Notes: generated from the sequence alone by a model not told the origin. DNA of 64,000 nucleotides from Stieleria marina (GCA_007741555.1 CP036526.1:186001-250000), one strand, 5' to 3'; positions 17,586 through 26,542 are shown, counted from the stretch's first letter. Made by a program: numbers and translations.

Positions 17586-18176
17586 GCCATCTACTGATCC
17601 CTCGGGTCAACCGCGAATCGGCCGCCTGAGGCATGCAAGCCTGTCTTGGATGACCTGGAGAGAACGATTGCGTTCAGGGCCCGAGGGATCTTTTAGCCAT
17701 CCACTGTTACTCCAACCAGTTCACCTAACACGAGCGACACCACTGACAGCGAATCACCGCAAGCCGAACTCACGAACTACCGAAAAGGACTCCCCGTTTC
17801 GCCACGACCACTGAGCAAGCCTGGCACCCGAGAAGCATTCTAGAAAGCACTTCTCCGGGATGTCGCCCTAAAGAATGTGGCCGGCAACCTGCCCGTCGTG
17901 ATCCAGCCGGATCGAGAGCACTGCAAGGAATGATGAGACGACGGCGTCAACTTGGACCGGCACACGTGTGCCCAGGCGTCGACAACTCGAATAGTCCCGC
18001 GTTAGCTACTAGGAAACATCGGGTACCCAACCGGACTCGTGCCCTAAGCCCAACCGTGACTCGCCAAGGCAAACTCGTTCACGCCAATCACCGCAAAGAA
18101 ATGCCTCGCACCCCGATGTAAAACAAAAATCAAGAAAGCGGCCAGTCGCCACTGGTCAAACCAAGGACTTCATAGT
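17586..18176. other. gene-poor stretch after the IS110 remnant
   Basis: No convincing gene. A short inverted pair, GATCCCTCGG near 17596 and CCGAGGGATC near 17682, may mark the end of the former element. A 63-codon open frame at 17930-18121 is rich in Arg, Thr and Pro and resembles nothing I recognise. Confidence 0.5.
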
Positions 18177-18263
18177 CGGCCGCCATCACCGAGGACGGCC
18201 AATGTGGTTTCCATTTGTAAACGCCTCATGCCGTCCTTCGTGTGAATCGCATGGTTATCGGGC
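18177..18263 (-). repeat. attC-like palindrome, one end degenerate
   Basis: Read on the minus strand it starts GCCCGATAACCAT, passes a GGACGG block, a spacer with the shared word CAAATGGAA, then CCGTCC and CGGTGATG. The layout and several words are the same as in the palindrome at 18721-18813, but the terminal GTTATC end is not preserved. It follows the membrane-protein gene in the same orientation, as an integron cassette recombination site would. Confidence 0.4.
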
Positions 18264-18293
18264 TAGCTCGTCCAGGTTAACCGGAGAGTACTG

Positions 18294-18671
18294 TCAGCTC
18301 AGAGCCTGCTGCAATGAAAACCATGGAACAAGCATCGTAAGCGAACATACCACACCGGTGAGCACGCCTGAAATGCATGCAAACCCCATGAATCGGCGGC
18401 GCGTAATGCCGTTAGGGATAATGAACATTAACAGTAGCACTACAACTGAAACGATTGCCACAAGATAAGGTGAATAGAAATGCAACAGGTACTTAGTAGC
18501 GGCAGGCAATTCGACCCCAAAGTCCTCGAAGACGGGTAGCAGTAGTTGTTGTCCAGCGAAGACACCAATGGGAATTGCAAGCCAAAGTCCAACAACGAAG
18601 AACTCAATCGGCCGCCATGAACGTGATTCGGATGTGGTCGATGGTGATTCGTATGGGTTTGCGGCGTTCAT
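18294..18671 (-). CDS. small four-helix membrane protein with NPYESP start
   Basis: A 125-residue protein of unknown function. It begins MNAANPYESPSTTSES, a cytoplasmic tail of a kind frequent in planctomycete membrane proteins, then has hydrophobic segments at about 25-48, 60-90 (strongly hydrophobic VAIVSVVVLLLMFII) and 95-118. Gene and upstream AAATCCA are arranged like the lipoprotein gene at 18805-19242. Because attC-like palindromes lie on both sides, I read it as a possible integron cassette gene. No enzyme motif is seen. Confidence 0.65.
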   Translation of the reverse strand: MNAANPYESPSTTSESRSWRPIEFFVVGLWLAIPIGVFAGQQLLLPVFEDFGVELPAATKYLLHFYSPYLVAIVSVVVLLLMFIIPNGITRRRFMGFACISGVLTGVVCSLTMLVPWFSLQQALS

Positions 18672-18720
18672 TGGATTTTAGCGATGACTTCAGGCAGCAA
18701 GTGGATGAGAAACTGTTACT

Positions 18721-18813
18721 CGATAACGTTGCACATCACCGAGTCGGGACGGTGGATGTTCCATTTGGAAAAGCTCGCAAGCCCGACTGCGGTGCATGTG
18801 ATGGTTATCGGGC
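18721..18813 (-). repeat. attC-like imperfect palindrome
   Basis: The outer ends CGATAAC and GTTATCG pair over seven bases. Inside, CACATGCACCG pairs with CGGTGATGTG with one bulged base, and GTCGGG pairs with CCCGAC, leaving a central spacer that includes CAAATGGAA. The plan (AAC...GTT ends, two stem blocks, extrahelical base, spacer) matches integron attC sites, although the ends depart from the RYYYAAC/GTTRRRY consensus apart from the AAC/GTT triplets. The upstream lipoprotein gene takes its TAA stop from the GATAAC end, as many cassette genes do. Confidence 0.5.
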
Positions 18814-19242
18814 GGTCTGCATGCGAGTAAAAACGTCGGATTCACCGTCAGGTAAATGTTCGGACGTTAGTGTGTACGTCAAGGCTTCCGCGTTGCCAAC
18901 AACTGGCGCGATTGTTGCATCGCACGGAACGCCGTTAAACGGATGAGCGGTTCCATCAATCAGAAAGCTCCTTTGCGTAAAGTTAATTGTCGTTTCTTGG
19001 GCAGACGCGTTTGACACTTCAAAACGCCAAGTGTCGTTGATTGGGTTACGGATGTAAATTTGGTCGCCATCCCGGTCGACGATCAGCGCGAGTTCACCGT
19101 CGGAAGCCCATTTACCAACCAGTGGGTCAAGCACCGTGGCGTAAGGAACAGATGCGTCCAAGTTTCCGGTTTGCGGCGAAGCGTCGCCACCGCAACCAAT
19201 GAGCGTGGCGAATGCCAGTAACATGAACTTCGGTGTTTTCAT
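18805..19242 (-). CDS. small lipoprotein, possible cassette gene
   Basis: A 145-residue protein with a lipoprotein signal: MKTPKFMLLAFATLIGCGGD, where Cys17 is the lipidation site. The mature part (LVGKWASDGELALIVDRDG, FEVSNASAQETTINFTQRS) looks like an eight-stranded lipocalin-like or DUF-type barrel, but I cannot name a family. The stop codon lies inside the attC-like palindrome at 18721-18813, and a matching half-site precedes it at 19254-19270. No neighbour explains its role; cassette genes are commonly orphan. Confidence 0.65.
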   Translation of the reverse strand: MKTPKFMLLAFATLIGCGGDASPQTGNLDASVPYATVLDPLVGKWASDGELALIVDRDGDQIYIRNPINDTWRFEVSNASAQETTINFTQRSFLIDGTAHPFNGVPCDATIAPVVGNAEALTYTLTSEHLPDGESDVFTRMQTAR

Positions 19243-19253
19243 TGGATTTCAGT

Positions 19254-19270
19254 CGGATAACGTTGTGGCG
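19254..19270 (-). repeat. truncated attC-like end cut by the IS3 element
   Basis: Minus strand reads CGCCACAACGTTATCCG, matching the GTTATC end of the palindrome at 18721-18813. It stops where the IS3 terminal repeat starts at 19271. The missing half is not found on the far side of the IS, so the junction was rearranged after insertion. Confidence 0.4.
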
Positions 19271-19329
19271 TGCTCCCCATTTTCTGGTCCAGGTGCTATG
19301 AAAGTCTAGTACCCCTGAGGAGACTTTCG

Positions 19330-19614
19330 ATGACGAAGAAGCGAAAACGACGTAAGCCCGAGCAGATCGTGCGGGCGATCCAAGAAGGTGAAGCGATGCT
19401 GACCGCTGGCAAGACTTTGGCAGAGGTTTACCAGGTACTTGAGATCACCGAGTCCACTTGGCTTCGGTGGAAGAAGCAGTTCGGTGGCATGAAGTCAGAT
19501 GAGGCGAAGCGACTTCGTGAACTTGAGGTTGAAAATCAGCGGTTGAAAGTGCTTCTTGCCGAGGCCGAGCTGGACAAGAAGATTTTGAAAGTTGCCGCTA
19601 AGGGAAACTTCTGA
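19330..19614 (+). CDS. IS3-family OrfA, helix-turn-helix DNA-binding subunit
   Basis: A 94-residue protein, MTKKRKRRKPEQIVRAIQEG onwards, with the helix-turn-helix of IS3 OrfA (TLAEVYQVLEITESTWLRWKK) followed by a leucine-zipper region (LRELEVENQRLKVLLAEAELDKKILK). The ATG at 19330 is the family start; the frame is open further upstream into the IS end. Its last codons hold G GGA AAC in frame, a canonical -1 slippery heptamer that would fuse it to OrfB. It looks intact. Confidence 0.85.
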   Translation: MTKKRKRRKPEQIVRAIQEGEAMLTAGKTLAEVYQVLEITESTWLRWKKQFGGMKSDEAKRLRELEVENQRLKVLLAEAELDKKILKVAAKGNF

Positions 19615-20507
19615 GCCCGACTCGTCGACGCGAAGCAGTGTTGCAAGTTCAACTCACCTGCAACGTGTCGCAACGTCGGGCCTGCAAGACGCTCGGCCAG
19701 CCGCGAAGTACGCAACGGTAACAAGCAACACAAAGAGAAGACGACCAGCGACTGGTTGATCGGATTCTTGAGTTGGTCCGTGAGTTTCCTCGCTACGGCT
19801 ATCGAATGATCACTCGGTTGCTACGCCAAGAAGGCTGGCAGGTGAACTTCAAACGCATTTATCGAATCTGGAAACGTGAAGGACTCAAAGTGCCTGTAAA
19901 GAAGGTGAAAAAGCGACGCTTGGGCGATCGCAGCGGCGCCATTGGGCGTCGTCGCGCAGAACGTCCCAACCACGTTTGGTCGGTCGACTTCATTTTCGAT
20001 CGAACGGTCAACGGCCGCTCACTGAAGGTCCTTTCGTTGATCGACGAGTTTACACGCGAGTGCATTGCCCTGGAGGTGAATCGAAAGTTCACCGGTGACG
20101 ACCTGGTCACCTTGTTGGTCGACCTGTTCGCGATCCGTGGTAGGCCACAGTTCATTCGCAGTGACAACGTCCCTGAGTTCATCAGCAAGCGAGTGCGTGA
20201 ATTCCTGGATCTGATCGATGTGGGGACGTCCTACATCGAACCAGGCAGCCCTTGGGAGAACGCTTACGTGGAGAGCTTCCACAGTCGCTTCCGAGACGAA
20301 TGCCTTGCCTGTGAAGAGTTCGCTACGCTCGCTGAGGCTGAGGTTGTGATTGAGTCCTGGCGTCAAAAGTACAACCATCGTCGTCCGCACAGCGGCCTCG
20401 ATGGTTTAACCCCGGCGGAGTTCGCCTCGCAGTGGGCAGCTTCCATTCCGCTCCCTCCATGGAAACTGCCCACTGCGAAATTTGTTACCCAATCCGGACC
20501 TTCATAA
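19603..20507 (+). pseudogene. IS3-family OrfB integrase with compensating indels
   Basis: The -1 frame from the slippery site encodes the OrfB integrase: HTH_21 region (LVREFPRYGYRMITRLLRQ) and a DDE core (HVWSVDFIF; FIRSDNVPEF, where the family normally has Gly for Val; GSPWENAYVESFHSRFRDE). TAA at 19719-19721 interrupts it. Removing one A there and GA about 18 bases later restores the family phrase RYKQHKEDDQRL, so an A insertion and a compensating two-base insertion created the stop. Translation from a TTG at 19773 could give only a shortened integrase. Confidence 0.75.
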
Positions 20508-20681
20508 CAGTGGATCAACTTTTGGGGGCATTCCAGCGTCCTTCACGGTGCCGACAAAAAGAGCGATGCCGCCTGGAGTGGGAACGATGCACTTCATTCT
20601 GGGGGTCACTGACCACGGAACGCCGCGTCATTGTCGATGTGAAGTATTGGAGCCGCCGACGACTACAACGAACACATACCC

Positions 20682-21755
20682 ATGAGCGAAGTGATGAATC
20701 GAAGAGCAACCAGTTGGCTAACCCATTTGATAGTTTCGGTGATGGTTTTGTCCACTTTGGACGCAGCGGCGGCTCCTGTTCGCTTTAGCAAGAACTTACT
20801 GAAGAACGATGAGGCATGGTTTCGTTCTGACGAGGCCAGATGCGTTGCCGACATTGTGATTCAGTATCAAAGTCCGCAGGGAGGGTGGCCCAAAAGTACC
20901 GATTTAGGCAAACGGCCCGAATCGCCTGCAGATATCCCGCAGCCCGGCGGCGGACGTGCCAATAGTATGGACAACGACGCAACAACCGTCCCCATGAAGT
21001 TCATGGCCCGAATGGCGCACGCGACTGGCGACGACGAATACCGGCAATCGTTCTTGCGAGGTGTCGATTACTTGCTGGCCGCCCAGTATCCAAATGGAGG
21101 TTGGCCTCAGTTCTGGCCACTTCGAAAGGGCTATTACTCGCACATCACCTACAACGATGGAGCCATGATTCAGGTAATCGACGTGATTCGCGACGTGGCG
21201 AATGGCAAAGCACCTTACGACTTTGTCGATTCCCAGCGGCGCAAGAAAGCTGCTGAATCACTCGCTCGAGGCATCAACTGCATTGTAAAGACACAGGTCA
21301 AACGAAGCGGCAAGTTGACTGTCTGGTGTGCACAGCACGACGCAGAGTCACTCGCGCCGGCAAAGGCCAGAAGCTATGAACATCCATCACTGAGCGGATC
21401 CGAAAGTGCCGGTGTGCTAATGTTTCTAATGAGTCTTCCTGATCCGAGCCCGGAGGTTGTGCGGGCCGTCGAGGCGGGTGCGGCTTGGTTTGCGTCGACG
21501 GGGATCCAAGGCTATCGCTACGAGAGAAGCAAATCCAATCCGGCACTCAGCAAAGACTCAAACGCTCGGACGCTGTGGGCGCGGTTTTATGAAATCGAAA
21601 CAGATCGCCCGATTTTCAGTGACCGCGATGGCATCATCAAGTACGACATCGAGCAGATTGGTAGCGAACGCCGAAGCGGATACACGTGGTACGGAAATTG
21701 GGGCGACAAAGTCGCGAACCAATTTGCAAAATGGCCGCACCGTGAGGATCGTTAG
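20682..21755 (+). CDS. secreted PL10-type pectate lyase
   Basis: A 357-residue protein with a signal peptide to about residue 30 (a second ATG at 20694 gives an equally good signal). Motifs QSPQGGWPKSTDL, GGGRANSMDNDATTVPMKFMAR, QYPNGGWPQFWPLRKGYYSHITYNDGAM and SLSGSESAGV are those of PL10 pectate lyases, alpha/alpha-toroid enzymes that cleave polygalacturonate by beta-elimination outside the cytoplasm. The stop is one base before the ATG of the DUF1593 gene, so the two form an operon. A planctomycete could use it on plant or algal pectin-like uronates. The 150 bases between the IS end and this gene show no feature. Confidence 0.85.
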   Translation: MSEVMNRRATSWLTHLIVSVMVLSTLDAAAAPVRFSKNLLKNDEAWFRSDEARCVADIVIQYQSPQGGWPKSTDLGKRPESPADIPQPGGGRANSMDNDATTVPMKFMARMAHATGDDEYRQSFLRGVDYLLAAQYPNGGWPQFWPLRKGYYSHITYNDGAMIQVIDVIRDVANGKAPYDFVDSQRRKKAAESLARGINCIVKTQVKRSGKLTVWCAQHDAESLAPAKARSYEHPSLSGSESAGVLMFLMSLPDPSPEVVRAVEAGAAWFASTGIQGYRYERSKSNPALSKDSNARTLWARFYEIETDRPIFSDRDGIIKYDIEQIGSERRSGYTWYGNWGDKVANQFAKWPHREDR

Positions 21756-21756
21756 A

Positions 21757-23121
21757 ATGGACCACTATCACCGTTGCTCGTTTGTTTCGTTATGCCTACG
21801 CCTCACGCTGCTGATCGTTTACTCGATGTTACCGGCTGTTGCTCAGGAAGCCGCGAAGCAGTCCACAGCGAAAGACATCGCTACGGAGCAACCGCGACAT
21901 CGCGTCGTTGTTTCGACCGACATTGGTGGCACTGATCCGGATGATTTCCAGTCGATGGTGCAACTCCTGGTGTATGCCGACAGGCTGGATATCGAAGGTC
22001 TGATCGCTTCGCCCTACGGACAGGGCCGTGCCAGCGACATCCTGCGAGTGATTGATTGCTACGAGAAGGATTTTGCAAACCTGTCGACCTACTCCAGTGC
22101 TTATCCAACGCCCGATGCATTGCGATCGATCACCAAGCAGGGCGACACCGAACGTGCTCCCTATGCGGGAACAAGGGCTCCGACCGAGGGGTCACGGTGG
22201 ATCATCCAGTGCGCTCGCCGCGACGATCATCCCCCCCTGCATGTCTTGGTCTGGGGAGGACTAGAGGATCTGGCTCAGGCGTTGCACGACGCGCCCGATA
22301 TTCTGCCTCAGTTGCGTGTGTACTGGATCGGCGGTCCGAACAAAAAGTGGGCTCCCGACGCCTATCAATACATCGTCGACAATCATCCGAAGCTATGGAT
22401 GATTGAATCCAACGCTACGTACCGCGGCTGGTTTACAGGCGGGAATCACGCGGCTGATTGGGGCAACAAAGCTTTCGTGTCGCGATACATCAAAGGGCAA
22501 GGTGCGTTGGGCGACTTTTTCACCGCCCAGAAAGCCGAGGTCAAAATGGGTGACACGCCGTCAGTCGGCTGGCTCCTAGAGGGGAGTTCCGACGATCCAT
22601 CTCAAAGGGGCTGGGGAGGCAGTTACGTTCGCGCGTGGAAGCGCCCGCAGTTAAAACTTCGCAGACTACCCGGCGAGACTGATCGCATCGAAGTATTTGG
22701 AATCCTTGAGCTGGCATTGCCCGTCGATCGGATTTCCCCGAATGCAACGGCGACTCTTCACGTCGAGAACCAAAAACTGGATGGTCATTTCGCCGATGAC
22801 GGATCAGTGCGTTTTCGGTTCTGCCCAAAGGCCGCGAAGCAGTACCGATTTCGGATCGAAAGCAGTGACGCATCTCTCGACGCAAAGACTGGATCAATCA
22901 CAGCGTTCAGTCCTAAGCTGGCCGAAATCAGAACTCCGGATGTTCGTTTTCCGAACTGGTGGACGGATGATTTATCGCCCACCGTTGCCGAAGGACCGCA
23001 CAGCGGTGCAAAGACAGTGAGCCGCTGGCGAAAAGACTTTCTCAGAGATTTTTCCGTTCGGATGCGTCGATGCAGCGAGCCATCTCCAGCCAAAAATGCA
23101 ACTTCGCGTTCGTTCCAGTAA
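21757..23121 (+). CDS. secreted DUF1593 nucleoside-hydrolase-like protein
   Basis: A 454-residue protein. The start at 21757 gives a signal peptide (MDHYHRCSFVSLCLRLTLLIVYSMLPAVAQ); the frame is open further upstream only because it overlaps the lyase gene. VVVSTDIGGTDPDDFQSM near residues 49-66 is the aspartate-rich calcium site shared with nucleoside hydrolases, and VLVWGGLEDLAQAL, VYWIGGPNKKW and GWGGSYVRAW are DUF1593 landmarks. A C-terminal beta-sandwich follows. The family is secreted and linked to polysaccharide loci, but its substrate is unsettled; a glycosidase acting on the lyase product is plausible. Confidence 0.85.
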   Translation: MDHYHRCSFVSLCLRLTLLIVYSMLPAVAQEAAKQSTAKDIATEQPRHRVVVSTDIGGTDPDDFQSMVQLLVYADRLDIEGLIASPYGQGRASDILRVIDCYEKDFANLSTYSSAYPTPDALRSITKQGDTERAPYAGTRAPTEGSRWIIQCARRDDHPPLHVLVWGGLEDLAQALHDAPDILPQLRVYWIGGPNKKWAPDAYQYIVDNHPKLWMIESNATYRGWFTGGNHAADWGNKAFVSRYIKGQGALGDFFTAQKAEVKMGDTPSVGWLLEGSSDDPSQRGWGGSYVRAWKRPQLKLRRLPGETDRIEVFGILELALPVDRISPNATATLHVENQKLDGHFADDGSVRFRFCPKAAKQYRFRIESSDASLDAKTGSITAFSPKLAEIRTPDVRFPNWWTDDLSPTVAEGPHSGAKTVSRWRKDFLRDFSVRMRRCSEPSPAKNATSRSFQ

Positions 23122-23173
23122 CACTTGTTTTCGGAGAAGCCCACTGCTTGGCAACGTCCTTCTAACACAAGTT

Positions 23174-24439
23174 CTAGACAGCGCGATTCAGTTGATCCAT
23201 TGTCTCACGTTGTCGCTTTTCGACGAAGGCACGTGCCTTGGCTGCTTTCGCTCGTGCTTCGTCCGGATTCTTTGCGATATCCAGAACCGTGGGGACGATA
23301 CGTTGGACTTGTGTTTCGTCGTCGAGGTCAAATAGCCAGTCATCCAGGCCGATGTCCTGCCACATCAATCCTTTGTGCGTCTGTTCGGCGAAGCGGCAGA
23401 CGACGGCAGGCACGCCGTGGCCGATGCACATAATGGGCGAGTGCATTTCGTTGCCAAACAAACCCACGCTGCTGGTGTAAACGCTGACGGCTTCACCGGT
23501 CAGCCAGTAATTTGGTCGCCAGACGACGCGGTCCAAGACCGATTGAGGGAGCTTGTCGAGCAACATTTCGCGTCCGACAGCCATCTGCGTTTTATCTTCG
23601 GGACAAATCAGAACCTTTAAGTCAGTTTGTTGGACAACTTCGATAATGGCTTGCCTGAGCGGCGCATGATCATGTTCCTTCATTTGTTCGTTGCGTTGGT
23701 GTTTGATGGGGTCCAACGGACGGTTTTTTTCGGGAATAGTCCAGTAAGGCGTGTAACGCAATCGTGGAATACAGCACAGAAATTTGCCGGTTTGCAGATC
23801 GTGATTCTTCAGAAACGCTTGGGCTGTCACGTCGTCTCGAAGATCGCATGCGAACGCACCATCGGGGCCAAATTCCATGACGGGGCACGTCGCCCCCAGT
23901 TCCTTTGCTAGAGCGAGCGATTTTGAGTCGCGAAAGAAAACGAATTTGGCATCGCTCAACACGCTGATGGTTTTTTCCAGAGCGGCCTTCGCTGCCGGAC
24001 TTGTCTGGGCGGAGTCCTTGCGGGCGAACGTAATTCCATAGACACCGAATGGTTTGTCGGTTTTTTGTTGCCACTCGATGATTTGTTTTTCGCCGACCAG
24101 ATACGGCCCGGAACCGTGCAGCATGAAGTCACAGACTTCGTAGGCGTGTTCCAGTTCCTTGGATCCTTTCTTGGCGATTCGAACCTTGGGAAACCTCGCC
24201 TGCAAAATCGCATCGACGCCGTTTTTCAAGTTGCTCGGGTACAGCCAGACTTCCGCGTCCGGCAGGTATTGCTCGATGAGCCGCAGGACGCCTGGAGTGT
24301 GAGCAATGTCACCAATGTTGACGGTCTGCCAAGATGAACGAAGCAAGATTCGTTTTGGTTTGCTGCCAGCGGGCAAAGCCGCTAACAGTGAAAGAGCCAA
24401 GGCGGATTCGCCCACGAAGTCACGTCGATTCAAATGCAT
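23174..24439 (-). CDS. exported polysaccharide pyruvyltransferase family protein
   Basis: The start is set at 24439 ([22 protein letters not shown]), which has a Tat-like RRDFVG followed by a hydrophobic core; ATG at 24466 is an alternative. The 421 residues carry family phrases: [66 protein letters not shown], and [33 protein letters not shown]. Members transfer pyruvate to sugars or are uncharacterised exported relatives. Export of a transferase is odd, so a different role is possible. It is convergent with the DUF1593 gene and follows the VOC gene on the same strand. Confidence 0.75.
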   Translation of the reverse strand: MHLNRRDFVGESALALSLLAALPAGSKPKRILLRSSWQTVNIGDIAHTPGVLRLIEQYLPDAEVWLYPSNLKNGVDAILQARFPKVRIAKKGSKELEHAYEVCDFMLHGSGPYLVGEKQIIEWQQKTDKPFGVYGITFARKDSAQTSPAAKAALEKTISVLSDAKFVFFRDSKSLALAKELGATCPVMEFGPDGAFACDLRDDVTAQAFLKNHDLQTGKFLCCIPRLRYTPYWTIPEKNRPLDPIKHQRNEQMKEHDHAPLRQAIIEVVQQTDLKVLICPEDKTQMAVGREMLLDKLPQSVLDRVVWRPNYWLTGEAVSVYTSSVGLFGNEMHSPIMCIGHGVPAVVCRFAEQTHKGLMWQDIGLDDWLFDLDDETQVQRIVPTVLDIAKNPDEARAKAAKARAFVEKRQRETMDQLNRAV

Positions 24440-24572
24440 GTTCACAGCCTTGGCAATTAGGGACATTTTCCCCGGATTATACGGTGCCAATTCTAGTGGT
24501 TCGCGGTGGTTGGTGGGCAGTGCCTGATTAACAGGGCAGTACTTGCGTCCAGAAAACAGGAACTGCCTCGCA

Positions 24573-24998
24573 TCACTCGTCCTCGTTTTCGACGACGTTG
24601 ATTTTCCAAGAAATTCCAAAACGATCGATCACAATTCCGTAAAAGGACGTGAACTGTGATTTAGCAAGAGGCAGCAATACGTGACCTCCGTCGCCAAGTG
24701 CGTCGAAAACATCTTTGGCCCTGTCTACTGATTCAAATCGTAGTGCGAAAGCGAAACCGGCAAACTGCGTCGTCGCGTCTTCATCCATGCACCCCACGTC
24801 GCTCGCCATGAACTCCGTTGTGTGAATTCGATAGGTCGCGTGAAAAATCTTGTCCTCCATGCCGGGACGAGTGTGCGATTGATCCGGGCTATCACGAAAA
24901 CGCATCAAGAACAGGACTTCGGCATCAAGTGCGGCCCGGTAGAAGTCGAGTGCTTCTTCGGTGCGACCGGCAAAGTTCAACGTCGTTGTGACTGGCAT
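24573..24998 (-). CDS. VOC-fold PhnB/glyoxalase-like protein
   Basis: A 141-residue cytoplasmic protein: [34 protein letters not shown] is the typical PhnB-like beginning, with a second half [21 protein letters not shown] and ITERFG-like [15 protein letters not shown] ending. The family binds divalent metal in a vicinal-oxygen-chelate fold, but many PhnB-like members have no known reaction. It probably stands alone; 134 bases separate it from the start of the pyruvyltransferase gene. Confidence 0.85.
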   Translation of the reverse strand: MPVTTTLNFAGRTEEALDFYRAALDAEVLFLMRFRDSPDQSHTRPGMEDKIFHATYRIHTTEFMASDVGCMDEDATTQFAGFAFALRFESVDRAKDVFDALGDGGHVLLPLAKSQFTSFYGIVIDRFGISWKINVVENEDE

Positions 24999-25475
24999 TG
25001 GCTGGGAGTGTGGGAGTATGGAAATGCATCGCGCTAAACGCCGACCGGCTGGACCATCAGCCAGAAAGGCAAAAGCGTTTGCTAGGTTGCACAGAGCGGG
25101 ATTTTTGGCTTCGTTGTGGGTGATTTATCGTCCATCGTTATAGCCGCCACCAGCAAGGAAGATACGCAAGTTGCTCGGGGCATCCGCGTTCGCGTTGCCA
25201 AGATTGCTTCGGAACACGACTGACATCCGCTCCAGCAAACATCCGCTCGCTTCCTGCGGTCTCGCCATGCGGAACAAAAAGTCACTAAAGCACTTCAGGA
25301 TTCCCGTTTCGATGGTCTTCAGCTGCAGATCATCCCGGCAAACCGCGCGCCAATCAGTTGATCGTGAACCCTGTCATCCCTGGCGACTACACCTAGGGGC
25401 AATGACGGACTAACCGTCTGCGAACACGCCGCAGGCAAGAAGAAAATTACCGCCCGTCGGTCGCGCGATGACATT
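24999..25475. other. gap before the Hsp20 genes
   Basis: No intact gene. Two short plus-strand stretches read like coding remnants: about 25109-25225 (GDLSSIVIAATSKEDTQ, ending TGA) and 25228-25362 (AEQKVTKALQDSRFDGLQ). They could be pieces of a decayed gene, but I cannot name a family. An imperfect inverted pair, TGTCAT at 25373 and ATGACG at 25402, lies about 75-100 bases before the sigma-54 promoter, where an activator site could be. Confidence 0.4.
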
Positions 25476-25491
25476 TGGCACGCTCGTTGCA
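25476..25491 (+). promoter_or_regulatory. sigma-54 promoter for the Hsp20 pair
   Basis: TGGCACG at 25476-25482, four bases, then TTGCA at 25487-25491: a full match to the -24/-12 consensus TGGCACG-N4-TTGCW, with exactly ten bases between GG and GC. Transcription would start near 25502, about 70 bases before the first Hsp20 ATG. Sigma-54 promoters need an enhancer-binding activator, which is not encoded in the window. Confidence 0.75.
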
Positions 25492-25572
25492 TTTAGTGCA
25501 ATTCGGGCAGAAATGACTGCCAATTTTAACAACACATTCCGACGGTTCCTTGGGTAAATGGAGGATAGACAA

Positions 25573-26007
25573 ATGTTACACACACGATGGCAACCTGTTG
25601 CGGAATTGAATCGTCTCCGTAGCGAACTGGAACGCGCATTTGCTCCAAACGGGCACTCGTAAGCGGCGTTCGGCACTGACGTTTTTCCGCCCCTGAACCT
25701 CTGGGAAAGCGACGAAAATCTGTACATGGAAGCCGAGCTTCCTGGGTTTGAAATGGACGCTTTGGAAATCTACGTTACCGGAGGCAACCAGCTTTCGATT
25801 GCAGGCGAACGCAAGCCGCTTGAACTTGAAGGCGGCGCATGGCATCGACAAGAACGGTCGTTCGGTAAATTCCGCCGCACCTTTGAATTGCCCTGTGATG
25901 TCAACGCTGACGATGTTTCGGCAAACTTTGCACACGGCAACCTGACGTTGACGATGCCCAAAAGCGAAGAAGTGAAGCCACGACGAATCGAAGTCAAGGC
26001 AAGCTAA
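25573..26007 (+). pseudogene. Hsp20 small heat-shock protein interrupted by TAA
   Basis: A 144-residue Hsp20 reading frame from ATG 25573, preceded by a strong GGAGGA site. MLHTRWQPVAELNRLRSELERAF is the usual N-terminus, and PPLNLWESDENLYMEAELPGF opens the alpha-crystallin domain, which ends TLTMPKSEEVKPRRIEVKAS. Codon 30 (25660-25662) is TAA, so full-length translation should stop before the chaperone domain. Restart at ATG 25726 would lose the first strands. The rest of the frame is unblemished, so the stop is recent, suppressed, or a sequencing error. The next gene encodes an intact homologue. Confidence 0.8.
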
Positions 26008-26075
26008 TCGTTTAACACCGCCGCATCCGCCGGCGACACCCCCTAACAATTCGAATTAGAAAGGAGAGCAATCCA

Positions 26076-26468
26076 ATGGCTACAACGATGACGAACAGCC
26101 AAAACAAATCGGGCACAACTGGCAGCCCAGAACAAACCTACCAGTCAACCTATGTGCCTCGATTCGACATTTGGGAGGGCGAAGATGAGTTGCTGCTCTT
26201 GGGCGACCTGCCCGGTGTCAATGTCGACGACTTGGACATTCGGTTTGAAAATCGCGAGTTGACGATTCACGGCAATGTATCGCCACGACATGAAGGCGAG
26301 ATGTTGTTCGGCGAGTACGGCATCGGCGATTTTCACCGAACTTTTACGATCGGAGATGCGATCGATGCCGAAAAGATTTCAGCCGAAATGCACGGCGGCG
26401 TTTTGAAATTGCATCTTCCAAAATCAGAAAGGGTCAAGCCTCGTCGGATCGAGGTGAAGGTTAGCTGA
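26076..26468 (+). CDS. Hsp20/alpha-crystallin small heat-shock protein
   Basis: A 130-residue ATP-independent holdase that binds unfolding cytoplasmic proteins. A Gln/Ser/Thr-rich N-terminal tail (to about residue 28) precedes the alpha-crystallin domain: VPRFDIWEGEDELLLLGDLPGV, then FENRELTIHGNV, GEYGIGDFHRTFTIGDAID and GGVLKLHLPKSERVKPRRIEVKVS. GGAG lies ten bases before the ATG. It is 68 bases after the interrupted Hsp20 frame and should share its sigma-54 promoter. The two C-termini are nearly the same, so they arose by tandem duplication. Confidence 0.92.
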   Translation: MATTMTNSQNKSGTTGSPEQTYQSTYVPRFDIWEGEDELLLLGDLPGVNVDDLDIRFENRELTIHGNVSPRHEGEMLFGEYGIGDFHRTFTIGDAIDAEKISAEMHGGVLKLHLPKSERVKPRRIEVKVS

Positions 26469-26542
26469 TTATTGGCGCTGAAAGTCGACGTACGCTCGGC
26501 GGGCGGATACAGCAGTTCCGCCCGCGGAGCTACGGCGACGTT

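Larger units (their letters stand above)
19271..20530 (+). mobile_element. IS3-family insertion sequence, probably inactive
   Basis: About 1.26 kb bounded by imperfect inverted ends: TGCTCCCCATTTTCTGGTCC at the left and TGCCCCCAAAAGTTGATCC (reverse complement) at the right. Inside are orfA, a programmed frameshift heptamer GGGAAAC at 19602-19608, and orfB with a damaged N-terminal part. No direct target duplication is seen at the flanks (GCG left, TTC right), so recombination or decay followed insertion. Confidence 0.85.

Noticed and set aside
17820-17834. Third sigma-54-like match (TGGCAC with GG-N10-GC)
   Set aside because: The -12 block is AAGC rather than TTGC and no gene follows.
25082-25410. 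Possible BON-domain-like or other gene before the Hsp20 pair
   Set aside because: Only two short stretches in the same direction with a stop between them; not enough to name a gene.
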